From Adenanthera pavonina (taxonomy: Eukaryota > Streptophyta > Magnoliopsida > Fabales > Fabaceae), in contig JAIVEN010000014.1 of the NCBI GenBank assembly GCA_026686845.1, forward strand, positions 30,092,001-30,156,000: a stretch of 64,000 nt of DNA, in the 5' to 3' direction. The notes beneath the pieces are model-generated. The model did no database searches. It worked only from the letters and a program-made list of their open reading frames with translations, and was not told the origin of the DNA. The position numbers and the translations under genes were made by a program. Positions 9,759-22,731 of the stretch are shown piece after piece. Numbering within the stretch: the stretch's first letter is position 1; every line of letters begins with the position of its first letter.

Positions 9759-11966
9759 ATGAAAATGGCAAGAGTGAAAAATCCAAAGGTTGGAAAGGGA
9801 GAGTCTCAGCCAAAAAGAACTGTGAAATCCTAATATGCCTCCAAGGTGAGTGAGAAACAGAAAAGAAAAGGAGAATCCTGCAAAGCAACTTCCTCCAGAA
9901 GGTAGAAAACTACTCCAAAGAACATAGAGCTTACGGTTCCTACTACTACTCCTGCTGCTGTTGCTCCTTCTTTATCCTCCAGTACTGATTCTAGAGAATA
10001 CCAGCTGACCACATTGCCATTATGGAGCAATGCTCACATTCAGGAGGAATATACGACCAAATTTGTGAGCAAGAAGTTAATAAAGCCTCACTGTATGAAT
10101 ATGGAGGAATTTTTAATTTCTAATAACTTTGATGCCGGGTTTTGGATGATGAGATATAAAAGTTTGTTAGAAATATTGGAGAGATATGATGATGAGGTAG
10201 TCAAGACTTAGTATGCCTCTCTAAAATTCAACAGCAAGAAGAAGAAGTGGGCAGTCAATCTGAGATCAAGGACAATCTGGCTAATAGATGAAACCTTTAA
10301 TGAGGTTTTAGAAATTCCAGGGCAAGATGGCTTGAAGATTGACATTACTGCTTCTGGGTATATGGATGAGGCAGAAACTACAAATGAAGAAGTTTGACCT
10401 TTCTTGAACTACAAAGAGAGCACAATCCTGAATACCTTGTTCAGAAGAAAGGAGAACAGGCCACCCATAAGCTTGCTCAAGCCCACTGACCTTAGTGCTC
10501 AAGTGAGAATCCTATACTACATTGTGTCTAGGATTATCTTCAACAAAGGAGGCAGCTTCAATTTGATCACAAGGGCAGAAGTACATATGATGGCAGCAAT
10601 CATGTGTGGGAAGCTTATCAACATGGGACATATCATTCTCCAACGTATGATCAAGGCTAGAGATCAGAGGAAAAACTCAACACTTCCTTATGTAGCAATC
10701 ATCTCCAAGATCCTTCAGTATGCCTGAATTCAACATCTTGATAAAGGGAAAGGGAAGCCTACTAAGATCTTCAAGGAAGAAGAACTGCAAAGGATGGGTA
10801 TAAAGAAGAAACATGGAAGATGGATTGGAAAGGAAGCTAAAAAATATGAAGATCTCTTCTTTGATGAAGATGCCTCCCTGCAGCAAGAAGGTACCTCTGA
10901 GGCTCCTCCAAGACCCACACCTTAGCCTTCTCAGCCTGTCCTATCTCCATCTTGGCCTGCTCAAGCTCAAATTCCATCCACTCCCTCCTCTCGAGCCAAG
11001 CCAACAAAGATCATTAAGTTATATGACAATTTGTCTACACTCAAACTCAACATCAGAGATGAGCAAAATGCCAAATTTGCTCATCTGCAAGATCAGATTC
11101 ATTAGTTGGCTAAGAACATGAAAGTAACTGCTGATGCATATGAAGATATTTAGAGTGCCATTCCTGCCATATCAGCTCCACCTCAGCCAGGATTCTCTGA
11201 GCCTGTTATGTCTCCAACTCCTGAACCTCCAAGTCCTTTTGTGCTAGCTTCTCCTATTCCTGATGATGTTGTACATGATACTAAGGCTGCTGGCACATTG
11301 AGCACACCATAGGCCTCCAATAATGAGGCAAGTCCTGATCCTTCCTTGGACTATGGCATGGAGGAAGAAGGTCCTCAGGAACCAAGCTCCCATGAGCCTA
11401 TTCCAGAAGATGCTTAGGACTTAATTCTTTCATCTGAAGAATCTGAGCAAGTTGAGAGACTAGTGGAAGCAATCACCACTTCACCATTCATGCAAGCTGC
11501 CTTGAATGAAGAAAAAAGCATTATGCCTTATGTTGATCTAGAGGCCATTGCACACAATACTCTCTTGCAAGCTCAAAGACAACGGCTTGAAGAAATGTTT
11601 TGTCCTCCTGCTCCCTCACCTGTTTCTACCTATGGTTTCTCGGAGGCACAAAGGACTCAGTTAGATGTTATAAGGCAATAGATTCATGAACTTCTTGAAA
11701 TTTCTGACAATGAAGACACAAGTTTTGAAGTTTCTAAGTCCTTGCCAAAGCTTAATCCAGAACTGCGTTTTGTCTCTGTGCCTCTTCAAACTATTCCAGT
11801 GTCTCAAATCCCTCCTCCTGCTAATTTTGCACACCTTCCTGATGATGCCAGAAAAGGGTAGAAGATATCCGAGCAAACTGAAAAGTCTTCAGACAAGACT
11901 TACAGCAAGAAGTCCAAATCCAAGAAAAAGTTACCAGAACTTATGGATGCTTGGTTCTTCTTGTAG
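9759..11966 (+). pseudogene. Second (3') ORF of Sirevirus B, 'env-like' position, dead
   Basis: A single frame of about 735 codons runs from ATG 9759 (or 9765) to TAG 11964-11966 with no frameshift that I can see. About twelve internal stops break it (for example 9831, 9903, 10209, 10395, 10725, 11679), most of them TAG. The N-terminus is basic and the middle third helical (for example NFDAGFWMMRYKSLLEILER, INMGHIILQRMI). That third resembles the 'putative plant transposon protein' domain found in many plant retroelement proteins. From about codon 385 it is Pro/Ser/Glu-rich with a probable short coiled coil, and the C-terminus is Lys/Ser-rich. Some Sireviruses carry an env-like ORF in this place. 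I see no clear signal peptide or membrane segment, so an envelope role is not supported. Confidence 0.65.
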
Positions 11967-12158
11967 TATTTTGTAATGTCATTTTTCTGTTGCTTTATAA
12001 TATCTTGTAATGTAGCTTTTGAATGAAATGAAAAATTCTTTGTTTTGAATTCTATGATTGCCATGTACTATCCTTGTGTTGAAACTTTAAATGAACTAAT
12101 GTATCTCTTTACTTGATCCACTGTACATGATATCTTTTGAATTATAATGCATATGTTA

Positions 12159-12235
12159 AGGGGGAGCTTGTTAAAGCAAACCGAAGTACTAATCAACTTT
12201 GTAAGTTGTTTTGTCATCATCAAAAAGGGGGAGAA
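12159..12235 (+). other. Duplicated polypurine tract of Sirevirus B
   Basis: Two G-rich purine tracts, AAGGGGGAG at 12159-12167 and AAAAAGGGGGAGAA at 12222-12235; the second abuts the 3' LTR. Polypurine tracts prime plus-strand DNA synthesis. More than one tract is a known Sirevirus trait. Confidence 0.8.
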
Positions 12236-13891
12236 TGTTGAATAAAGTGTTTTGATAATTCCAAACCAACCTTTAAAAGCTTGGAGAGTAGATATCAAAG
12301 GTGCACAAAAGATCTCAAGTGAAGAAATTCGAGAAAAACCATCACAAGAATATACGTAGAATCTCTAACAGTGTTTAAATTGAGTAAAAGACTTTGAAAT
12401 AGCAAAAAGATGTTTTAAAACTATGATTCTATATTAATTCATGGAATATTTGAAAAACACCCATCAACAGACAAAGTTTGAAAGATTAATACTGATCTAT
12501 TGTTTTGAAAATTTAAACTTTGACATTGGAAATTCAAATTTTGAATTGAAAATGAACAAGTCTAAAAAGAGTCTTCTCTGACAGACGAATTTTGACTGCA
12601 AAAATTCAAACTTTGAAACAAGTCTGAAAAGAACCTTCTCGGATAGATGAACTTCAACTTTTGAAAATTCAAATTTCTGAAAAAACACAATTCATGAAAA
12701 ATTAAAAATTCATCTGAGGATATGTTAAAGTTCATCTAAAAACATAGTTTAGAAAGAGCTCCAAGATAGCCCACTAACAGATGAACTTTGATATTGAAAA
12801 TTTGAATTCAGAAACAAAGCTTGCAATTCTGTTACGACAATTTGTTGTCATACGAATATTGGTATTTAGAAATCTGAATTTTGAACTAAGTCTGATAAGA
12901 GTTCTCTCTGACAGATGAACTTTGAATCTTGAAAATTCAAATTTCAAAAAGATGAACTATTGTGTCTCATTGAGCTACCCACTGACAGACGAATTTTGGG
13001 CATCAAAATTCGAACTTCGAAGGCACTGTAGCAATTTGGGACTACTGTTCACACTTTTAAGAAGAACTTTTTAACTTGAAAATTCGTATGTTTCAACGCA
13101 GAAAAATTTCTCAATGATGAAAATTCAAACTTTGCTTTTACAACAAACGAACTTTGAAATTTAATGTTGAAGTCTTTAGCTTTCGGTCTCTGCAAAATTC
13201 GTCTGTTGGCCAACCAAAATTCAAACTTTGAATGTCAGAAGCATTAAATGTGGTTGGTGAACATATAGTTTTTCAGAGTAACCGTTGGGTAACTTCTCCA
13301 ACGGATAGATTTTGTCTCTAACGTATAGTTAAGACCTAAATCTATAAATATAACATCATTTGAAGTTGTGGGTAACGATTTTAACATTGTATATACTGAA
13401 ACTCTACCAAATTCTCAACTAAAAGTCTTTTACTCTCATACTTCAGTCTTCTGCACTTAAACTTTCATATACACTCTAAATTAGAGAGTTCATTCACTGT
13501 AATCAATCTTATCTTCATCTGGAAGAAAGATTTTCTTGTGAGGGAATATCACAAGGGGTTTGGGAAGCACTTGGCTGGAGTGCAGAAAGAGAATGTGTAA
13601 GCTCTAAGAACAGAGCATCAAAGCTGTACTGAGGCAATTACAAGAAGCCTACTGAATTCTTGCTGGATAGTTGAAAATCTCAAGTAGTTGCTTGGGGACT
13701 GGACGTAGGTCAAGATAGAGAGACCGAACCAGGATAAACATCTGTGTCAATCCTTCTCCCTACTGCTCTTACATTGCTATTATATTGTACTCTATTTTAC
13801 AGTTTTGTTAGTCTTCATTATATGCTTGACTTTTGCAGAAAATTTTAATCTTTTTGATTCACCCCCTCTTGGGAAGCCAGCTTATCTAACA
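12236..13891 (+). repeat. 3' LTR of Sirevirus B (1656 bp)
   Basis: Starts TGTTGAATAAAG directly after the polypurine tract and ends CTTATCTAACA. It has the same architecture as the LTRs at 4348, 19086 and 21076, but many CpG sites of the TTCGAA modules have become TTCAAA or TTTGAA. A TATA-like box (CTATAAATA) lies at about 13342. The following AAAAT (13892-13896) is the expected half of a 5-bp target duplication whose partner is outside the window. Confidence 0.9.
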
Positions 13892-16800
13892 AAAATAAAA
13901 TTAGAATAGTCCTGTAGCCCAAAAATGCTAAATTATTGTAAAAAGCAGCTTTATCGATACGGTTAAAAATTACCTGGTTCAAGATATATCTAAACAAAGC
14001 TATGAAATAATCATAGCAAGAAAAGAAAGACACTCTTCTCAGTTATAGATTTTCCTGAAAAGTATAAAGTATTGTTGTATGAAAATCTAGCCTATGAATA
14101 TAATAGTGGCATAAGGGATTAGTCTTAAGGATAGCTAATTGTAGTTGCTGGATTAGTTAAGGATGTTTTACATATTATTTATTTACCTTAGGTCTCGAAT
14201 CCTTTTAGAGTTAGATCGTAGTTAGATCCTATCGGTAAAAAAGATAATGTAGGATCACAGAGGATCCTAGTAAGGCTTAGAGATTGCAGTAGATCTCATG
14301 GTCACAGTAGACCAATAACGAGGTTACAGCAGACCTCTACAGAGAATGAGATAATAAGCCCTACAGTACTGATAGTTCTTTGAAAAAGAATGACCTAGGA
14401 TGATTTTAGAAAGATATGAAGCTCATTAATCAGCAGCTAGTATGAATGTTGACCTAAGGCTTTTCTCAAATGTCCAGCCACTGACTCGAAAGTAGCTAAG
14501 AAATATGATGGTGGGTAATGATAAGTTGAAAGGTAAATACCCTACATATGAAATGAAAGTGGTACCAATGGCAAAATGTTTTCAATGATAAATGAAAGAG
14601 GCCAATAAGAAATGAATGGTAGAAAGAAAAAAAGAGAAGAAAAAGTAATTATAAAAAGAATCAATGTGAAGAAACTAATGTATAAAGGAAGATAAGTTAG
14701 AAGAAGTAGTCATGAGAAAGGAAATAAGAAGACTAATGTATGATCAAGGAAAGAGGTTAATCAGCCCATGAACTGTGATAATTTCAATGAGTTTGGGCTA
14801 GATGAATTCTTTAATGAGGACGGTAGCTTCTTCCAACCAAATCAAGCACTCCAAATCCAGATAAATGTTAGAGGTATCTATGATGGATGTCACGTGGGAT
14901 TTGGAGGATATGTTTTAGCTGTGTATTTCCTGAGTGCTGGATTAGAAGCGAAGAAATTTTTAGAAGGGTATCATGATTATAGGCTCCTTTAAAGTTAACG
15001 GGTTGAGCAAGTACTTGATGCCATAAGCGGATTACAAGCTCTAGAATGGTATCAAGAATTGATTGGAATTAAATATACCATATTTTGGGAAATTGTCTCA
15101 TTACCTATATATTCAGGCAGTATCTTATTGTAGGAAGAAGAAGTTGAAATGTTAGAAGTCTTAGAAAAGAACTAGAGAAGGATCTAAAAGGAGATCCCAT
15201 AGTGATAATAGATGACAATAATAGGTTTGCCATTAGTACTAAAACCCCGTAAGTTTAGTATAACAAGAGATGATGCAAGTATAAAGTAATGCAAATGTAG
15301 ATATGAGTTACAGGAAGAATATGTATGTATGATGTTCAAGGTATAAATTATGAAGCAAGAAAGGAGAAAATAGTGGCAAGCAATTTAGGGAATTACGAAA
15401 CCTTGAGATGGTAGATTGCTAATCTTGGTATGAAAACTAGCTATAGAAAGAAATGTTTATAGTCGAAAGATCTCACAATGAATGAAATCTTTCGTTAGCT
15501 GCCAAGGTTGGAAAAAGGGAGGTAACTCTTGGGGAAAAGCCCAATTGAGCCAAGATAGTAGCTCTTGGGTAGAAGCCCAATTAAGCCAAGAAAGATGAAA
15601 TCCTCCATATGATAAAGGCCACCGAGGCGAGGCAAATAAAAGGTAGCCCCTAGGATGATGCCCAAATAAGCCAAAAATGGTGAGAGCCAAACGCTAGATT
15701 CTATCTGAGTTAACAAAAAGCTTTTGAAGGGTTAAAAAATCTCCCTTAAGTTGTTGAACCACTAATTAACCTTGACTAAGCAGTTAAGGAAAGTATGTAT
15801 GAAAATAATAATGTAGAAATATGAGAAGTGATAAAGTGTAAAGAGTAATGACCACTGCCTTAATATCATTAAAACCCCAACCCATAAAAGCCAAGAGAAT
15901 ATAAAGGCTATGCCAAGATAAGGAAAAGTATTGAGTTCGAGAATATGTTTATATATGAAGGCAAAATGATAAGTTGAGACTCTAAGTTGACATAAATTAG
16001 AGTAAAGAACAAAAAAGCAAAATAAGTATAAACAATGAATAAAAATGAAAATAGCGATGACATGCCATTATTGGATAACAAACAAATTTATAGAAGAAAG
16101 ATAAAAGTAGTTGTTGAATGGCTTAAAAATTAAAGTAGTAAAAGTATTCAGAGATTATGCAAATAAGTTATGGTTTGAAATGAAGCCCATTGCCAGTATT
16201 CTGTAAGACCAGTTTTGGCTTGAGTACAAGCAGAACCCCTAAGCATTCTATAGTTATATGAGCTCAAGTGAGCAAAGTACCAAGATAGTAACCTACTAAG
16301 AAACATTGAAAGATGAGAAAAATGTAAAGAGTAAGAAAGAAAAGATGTGCTGATTGTTAGATAAGGGCATTATGAAGTTATGATGAAACCAAATAGTCTC
16401 ACCATTGCACCTGCTTAGACTACATGAATAAAATTATAAGTAGTATAATGATGGTTCTCAAGAATAATGTGTTAAGATACTCCAAATCTGTAACGAGCAT
16501 GAAAGATGACTAAGAATTTTTAAAATATTTTAAATAAAATTATTGACTTACTAAACTCAGTAAATGTTGTTCATGAAGTATGGTCAGTAGGTTATAGAAT
16601 CTCCCAAGGGTCACAGTAGATCCTAGTAAAGCAAGTAAAATTATGAGTGGGAGAAATCAAAAACCGGAATAAGATTAGAAATTTACTAAGTCTAGTAAGA
16701 TGTTATAAAAATTTTATTGTGAAAAATTTTTCTCAGATTGTCTTACTGCTTGATTAGAAGAAAAGTTGTGGGAAAAGTGGTAAAAAATAAGTTGAAAGAG

Positions 16801-17603
16801 GCTAAACCCCTCCCCTGTGATAATTAGCATTGATCCAATGATGACCCTAGGGGTCTATAATAATGAAAGAAAGTATGGATTAAGGTATGAGTGATAAAAC
16901 AGGGTTGAGTTGAGGATAGTAGCCTATATTTTATATGATAAATTCTTATAAAAAAAAATATGTTCCAACACATAGTAGCAGTGATTAATACTCTTAAGAT
17001 ATGGAGTGTGATAAGTTGAAGTGAGTTATAATCTCTATGGTTTTACCATAGAAGTATAATGAGACCACCAAGAACCTTGAGTCACAATGAAATAAAAGAT
17101 AAGTGGACCTGAGGTAAAGAAAAAGAAAAGAAGAAAAGGACAACCTTGTAAGTGTTATACAAGCAAAGCTAATGTAGTTAGCTTATGCTTAGTAGAAAGA
17201 TTATTCATGTAAATAGCATGAAATTATGAAAAGTAAAGAAAAGGAATAATGTCATGTGCCAATGAAGAGACTATAATATGAATACGAAAAGAGAGTTATG
17301 GAAATAAAGATGAGGATTAAGAATGGATATATTACGTGAAATTTCCAATATCCCTAAGGTAAAATAAAATTATGACGTCCTTAACATTTCCCAAGATGAA
17401 GCAGTAGCCAAATCCTTCAAATGTTATGAATAGAGGAATGAGACCAAAGTGAAAAAAATTGACTTCTACGTCAGACAATTAAGATATGAAAATGCTCCTC
17501 TATTGATAATGGTCTGAAAATTGGGAAATAAAAGGAAGGAAGTAAGAGATACAAGTATGTATCTAAATTTCAAGGATAAAATTTATTTTAAGGGGGGTAG
17601 AAA
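13892..17603 (+). repeat. Internal and 5'-side remnant of Tekay-like gypsy element 1, largely non-coding
   Basis: The first ~100 bases (13892-13990) match 18147-18250 inside the 3' LTR downstream, so Sirevirus B appears to have landed in this element's 5' LTR; the match then stops, implying a deletion. The rest has no recognisable gag or pol. A 74-residue frame at 14768-14992 and fragments after it are unrecognised. 15480-15700 holds imperfect repeats of a unit around AGCCCAATTNAGCCAAGA. The 3' end (about 17560-17597) looks like the close of a chromovirus polyprotein followed by polypurine tract AAGGGGGG. It may be a heavily decayed element or a non-autonomous LARD-type derivative. Confidence 0.55.
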
Positions 17604-19085
17604 TGTAATATCCTAAAATTTTACTGGATGTAAAGTAATGAAAGAGGAAGAAATAAAGGATAACAAGAAATGTACAAGAAATTCACGAAAAAGGATAGAC
17701 ACCGTTTTGCGTGAAAAATGATAAATAGGTCATTTTTTCCTGTTAGATGGAAAAATGAGAAATTACATTTTATCCTAAAGAAATTAAAAAATGACATCCA
17801 TGTCCCAAAATATATAAAATCCACGGTAGAAATAAGTTAAAAAATCTTTGGGAAAAATTACAGCTAATAACCCAAAAGTTTCATAAATTATAATTTAATC
17901 TCAGGTTATGGGTAATTTTGTAAATATATAAAATTATTGTCAAAACGAAGCCCTCAATGAGAGAAGTCCAATGGTACATGGCACTGAGGGTTAATGTTCA
18001 AGAATAAAGAAATAATCAGTGCTGAGTGTCTAAAAATAACAATAAATCGATAAAGTAAACTGTGTACCCTACCGATGGTTAAAAGGAAACCAGGACAAGA
18101 TATGTGCCATACATAGATATCATTTGGCACAGGATAATTATGGAAATATAAAAATAAAATTAGAATAGTCTTGTAACCCAAAAATGCTAAATAACTATAA
18201 AAAGTAGTTTTATCGGTACAGTTAAAAATTACTTGGTTCAAAATATATCTAGATCCAGAAAACTTGAGCATACTAGACACTTGGAACACTCTCATTGGGC
18301 AGCTTGAATTTTTGGTAAAACTTCCTCAAGAAGTTGTTGAATTTTTGGCCAAAAAGTAAGCAGGTTTACTTTTGCTAATTAACCATGATTAGCAATATCA
18401 TTAAACCATCTAATTAACCATTTAATTACCATCTTTCCACTTCATTTCACGAGAGTTGCAGCAACAAACAGAGGGCTGAAAAATGCAAGAAAGAAAGGAG
18501 AGAAAAGAGTGAAGGAGAAGAGAAAGCTCAAGGAAAAGTTGAAGGCTTAAGTTCTAGGTAAGTCTTCTACTACTTCAAACTTGCTATTTGTAGTATTTGG
18601 AGCAAGGTTCATGGATTAGTTTTTCTTCTCCATCCTCTTAGGGTTTCATCCATGGCATGATTAAGCAAGGAAATGGGTTAATCAACTATTAAACTTAGGG
18701 AAAAGCTTAGATTAACCAATAAAAGCAAGAATCCATGGCTAGTTTGAAGTGTTTTGAAGAAAATATTTTTCTTCCATTTTATGACAATTTCGGTCAGAAT
18801 AGGGGGAGTATTTAGAGTTGGAATTTCATGATTTTGACTTCAAAAATGGATGGTCCAAAACCTTAAGAACAAGTGTGTTGTACAAAGAATGATTAAAGGA
18901 AAACTAAGTGAAAGAGTTAGGGTTTAGTGTATATGGTATTGTATAATTCCGAAAATCAGTGGCTAAATGGATTAAATGATGATATGATTAGGTTTAAGGA
19001 AGTGATAGGAGGCCCAAGAAGTGGCATACCAAGTGTGGAAAGTAAGGGAGTGCTATAAGGTAGTTAATTTCCCATACTTGCATTA

Positions 19086-20667
19086 TGTTGAATCAAGTGT
19101 TTTGATGATTCCAAACTAACTTTCTAGAGCTTGGAAAGAAGATATCAAAGGTGCAGAAATGATCTCAAGTGGAGAAATTCAAGAAAAACTAGCACTAGAT
19201 GTAGAATCTACAACCATGTTTAAATTGAGTAAAGGACTTTGAATTGGCAAAAAGATGTTTTAAAACTATGATTCTATGTTAATCCATGGAATATTTGAAA
19301 AACACCCACCAACAGACGAAGTTTGAAATGTTTATACTGATATGCTGTTTTGAAAATTCGAACTTTGACTGCAGAAGTTCAAAAATTGAATCTTGTTTGA
19401 AAAGAGCCTTCTCTAACAGACAAACTTTGACTTTTGAAAATTTGAATTTCAAACAAAATACAACTTATAAAAAATGAAAAATTTGTCTGAAGATATGTCA
19501 AAGTTCATCTGAAAACTGAGTTTGGAAAGAGCATCAAAATAGCTCACTAACAAACGAATTTTGAACATGAAAATTCAAATTTCAGAAACAAAGCTTATGA
19601 GTCTGTTATGATGATATGTTGATATACAAATGATAGTATTCAAAAATTCGAACTTTGAAGTAAGTCTGAAAATAGGCTTATCTGACAGATGAACTTTGCA
19701 TTTTGAAATTTTGAATTTCGAATAGGTGAACTATTGTGTCTTATTGAATTGCCTACTGACAGACAAATTTTGGGTATCAAAATTCGAATTTCGAAGGCAC
19801 TGTAGCAAAATGGAACAATTGTTCATACTTTCCAGAAGAACCTTAAACTTGAAAATTCGTATGTTCCAACATAGAAACATTTTTCAAAGATCAAAATTTG
19901 AACTTTGCTTCATGACAGACGAACTTCGAATGTTCAAAGTTAAAGCCTTTAGCTTTCGGTTTCTGTGAAATTTGTCTGTTGACTAACCAAAATTCGAACT
20001 TTAAGTGTCATAAGCATTAAATGCTGTTGGTGAACGGATAGTTTTTTAGAGTAATTGTTAGGTAACTTCTCCAATGGATAAATTTTGTCTCTAACGTATA
20101 GTTAAGACTTAAATCTATAAATATAACATCATTTGAAGTTGTGGAAAACGATTTTAACTTTGTATATACTGAAACTCTGCTAAATCATCAACTCAAAGTC
20201 TCTTACTCTCACATACTTCATTCTTTGTACTCCAACTTTTATATACACTCTGATTAAGAGAGTTTATCCATTGTAAATAATCTTATCTTTATCTGGAAGA
20301 AAAATTTTCTTGTGAGGGGATATCACAAAGGATTGAGGAAGCACTTAGCTAGAGTGCAAAGAGAGAAAGTGTGAGCTCTAAAAATAGAGTATCATAGCTG
20401 TACTGTGGCATTTACAAGAAGCCCACTGAATTCTTGCAAGATAGTGGAAAATCTCAAGTTATGGCTTGAGGACTGGACGTAGGTTAAGATTGAGAGACCG
20501 AACCAGGATAAACATCTGTGTCTTCCCTTCTTTATTACTACTTTTACTTGTTATTCACTTATACTCTATTTTACTGTCACCTTTGCTTTCTTCACTTTAT
20601 TGACATTTTGCAAAAAATGTTAATCTTCCCAATTCACCCCCCTCTTGAGAAGCCAACATATCTAACA
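19086..20667 (+). repeat. Solo Sirevirus LTR 1 (1582 bp)
   Basis: TGTTGAATCAAG to TATCTAACA, with no primer site, polypurine tract or internal region next to it. It is flanked by perfect direct repeats CATTA (19081-19085 and 20668-20672). This is the product of recombination between the two LTRs of a full element. It carries the same palindromic modules and a CTATAAATA box near 20115. Confidence 0.93.
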
Positions 20668-21075
20668 CATTACATTACCATATTTGTTTTCAATGTGCTC
20701 TATGCCTTATCATATGATTTTATTGATATTGTGAGATGATTTATGTGTATTGGTTGAGTTGATTGAGGGGTATTTAGACCCTAGAATGTCCATTTTTCAA
20801 AACGAAACTCTGCCAAAAATTTTATGAATTCATACGACGTAAATGTGTTATTTTGATGTTTTCATGCTTAATGTGATGATATGATGGCATGTTGGGTGTT
20901 AGCTAATGAGATTGTTTGAATCTCACCCTTCCAAATATTAACCTTGAATAGGGAGCAATTATGACAAGACCACCCATGAAGAGATAGGAAAGGAGAAAGA
21001 GCTTAATATTTGAGCTAGTGAAACTTGCATGGCCCATGAATTTGGAACTTTTATGTAAATTTGTAGAGATAATGT

Positions 21076-22731
21076 TGTTGAATCAAGTGTTTTGATGATT
21101 CCACACTAACCTTCAAGAGCTTGGAGTAAAGATATCAAAGGTGCACAAAAGGTTTCAAGTGAAGGAATTTTAGAGAAATCAGTGCAGGAATAGATGTAGA
21201 ATGTTTAGTAATGTTTTAATTTGAGTAAAAGACCTTGATTTGGTGAAAAGATGTTTTAAAACCTTAATTCTATGTTAATGCATGGAAAATTTGAAAAACA
21301 CCTACCAACAGACGAAGTTTAAAAGGTTTATACTGATCTGCTGTTTTGAAAATTCGAACTTTGCCTTTGGAAATTCGAATTTCATATTGAAAATGAACAA
21401 GTCTGAAAAGAGGCTTCTCTGACAGACGAATTTTGTATTCCAAAATTTGAACTTTGACCTATGTCTGAAAAGAGCCCTTCTCTGACAGACAAACTTTGAT
21501 GTTGAAAATTCGAATTTCAAACAAAATGCAACTTATGAAAATTGAAAAATTTGTCTGAGAATGTGTCAAAGTTCATCTGAAAACAAGTTTAAAAAGAGCT
21601 TTAAAAATGCCCACTGACAGACAAACTTTGAACATGAAAATTCAAATTTCAAAAACAAAACTTGTAAGTCTGTTGTGTTTATATGTTGACATACGAATAA
21701 CAATACTCATAAATTCAAATTTTCAAGTAAGTCTAAAAAGAGGTTTCTCTAACTGACGAACTTTGCCTTTTGCAAATTCGAATTTCAGATTTATGAACTA
21801 TTGTGCCTCATTGAACCAGCTTCTAACAGACGAATTTTGGGGTTCCAAAATTCAAATTTCAAAGGCACTGTAGCAAATTGAATTTACTGTTCACACTTGA
21901 CAGAACAACTTTACACATGGAAATTCGTATGTTCCAACATACAATCATTTTTGAAAGATGAAAATTCGAATTTTGATTCATAACAGAGGAACTTTGGGAG
22001 TTCAACGTTAAAGGCTATAACTTTCAGTTTCTGTGAAATTTCGTCTGTTGACCAACTGAAATTCAAACTTTGAGTGTCAGAAACATTAAATGCGGTTGGT
22101 AAACGGATAGTTTCTAAGAGTAACCATTAGGTAACGTCTCTAACGGCTAGATCTTGTCTCTAGCGTATAGTTGGGGCAGAAATCTATAAATAGAACTTCA
22201 TTTGAAGATGTAAAAGAGGATTTTACTTTGTAAATACTGAAACTCTATCAAATCATCTACTCAAAGTCTCTTACTCTCACATTTCAATATTTGTACTCCA
22301 ACTTTCATATTCACTCTGTTTGAGAGTTTATTAGTTGTACACAATCTTATCTTCATCTGGAAGAAAGATTTTCTTGTGAGGGGATATCACAAGGGATTGG
22401 GAAGCACTTAGTGAGAGTGCAAAGAGTGAAAGTGTGAGCTCTAGAAATAGAGCATCAACTTTGTACTGTGGCATTTGCAAAAAGCCCACTGAATTCTTGC
22501 AGAATAGTGGAAAATCTCAAGTGGTGACTTGGGAACTGGACATAGGTCAAGTTGAGAGACCGAACCAGGATAACTATCAGAGTCTTCTCTTCCCTACTAT
22601 TACTTTTACTGTTTATTCATTCATACTCTGTTTTACCATCACTCTTGCTTTCTTCACTTTCTTGACGTTTTGCAGAAAATTTTTAATCTTCCCAACTCAC
22701 CCCCCCTCTTGGGAAGCCAACTTATCTAACA
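21076..22731 (+). repeat. Solo Sirevirus LTR 2 (1656 bp)
   Basis: TGTTGAATCAAG to TTATCTAACA, flanked by perfect AATGT repeats (21071-21075 and 22732-22736). It lies in the same gypsy LTR and the same orientation as solo LTR 1, about 400 bp away. The different target duplication shows it is an independent insertion and not a copy of the first. Confidence 0.93.

Larger units (their letters stand above)
6210..13891 (+). mobile_element. Sirevirus-type Ty1/copia retrotransposon B, 3' part
   Basis: A relative of element A in plus orientation. Present are the end of the integrase zinc region and integrase core, reverse transcriptase, RNase H, a non-coding spacer, a second long reading frame, two polypurine tracts and the 3' LTR. 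The 5' LTR, gag and protease are missing because element A inserted at 6209/6210; they should lie left of the window, beyond element A. Many stops and at least two frameshifts show it is dead and older than A. It ends at 13891, followed by AAAAT. Confidence 0.9.

Noticed and set aside
9759..11966. Host gene with proline-rich domain
   Set aside because: It lies between pol and the polypurine tract/3' LTR of a Sirevirus and is full of stops.
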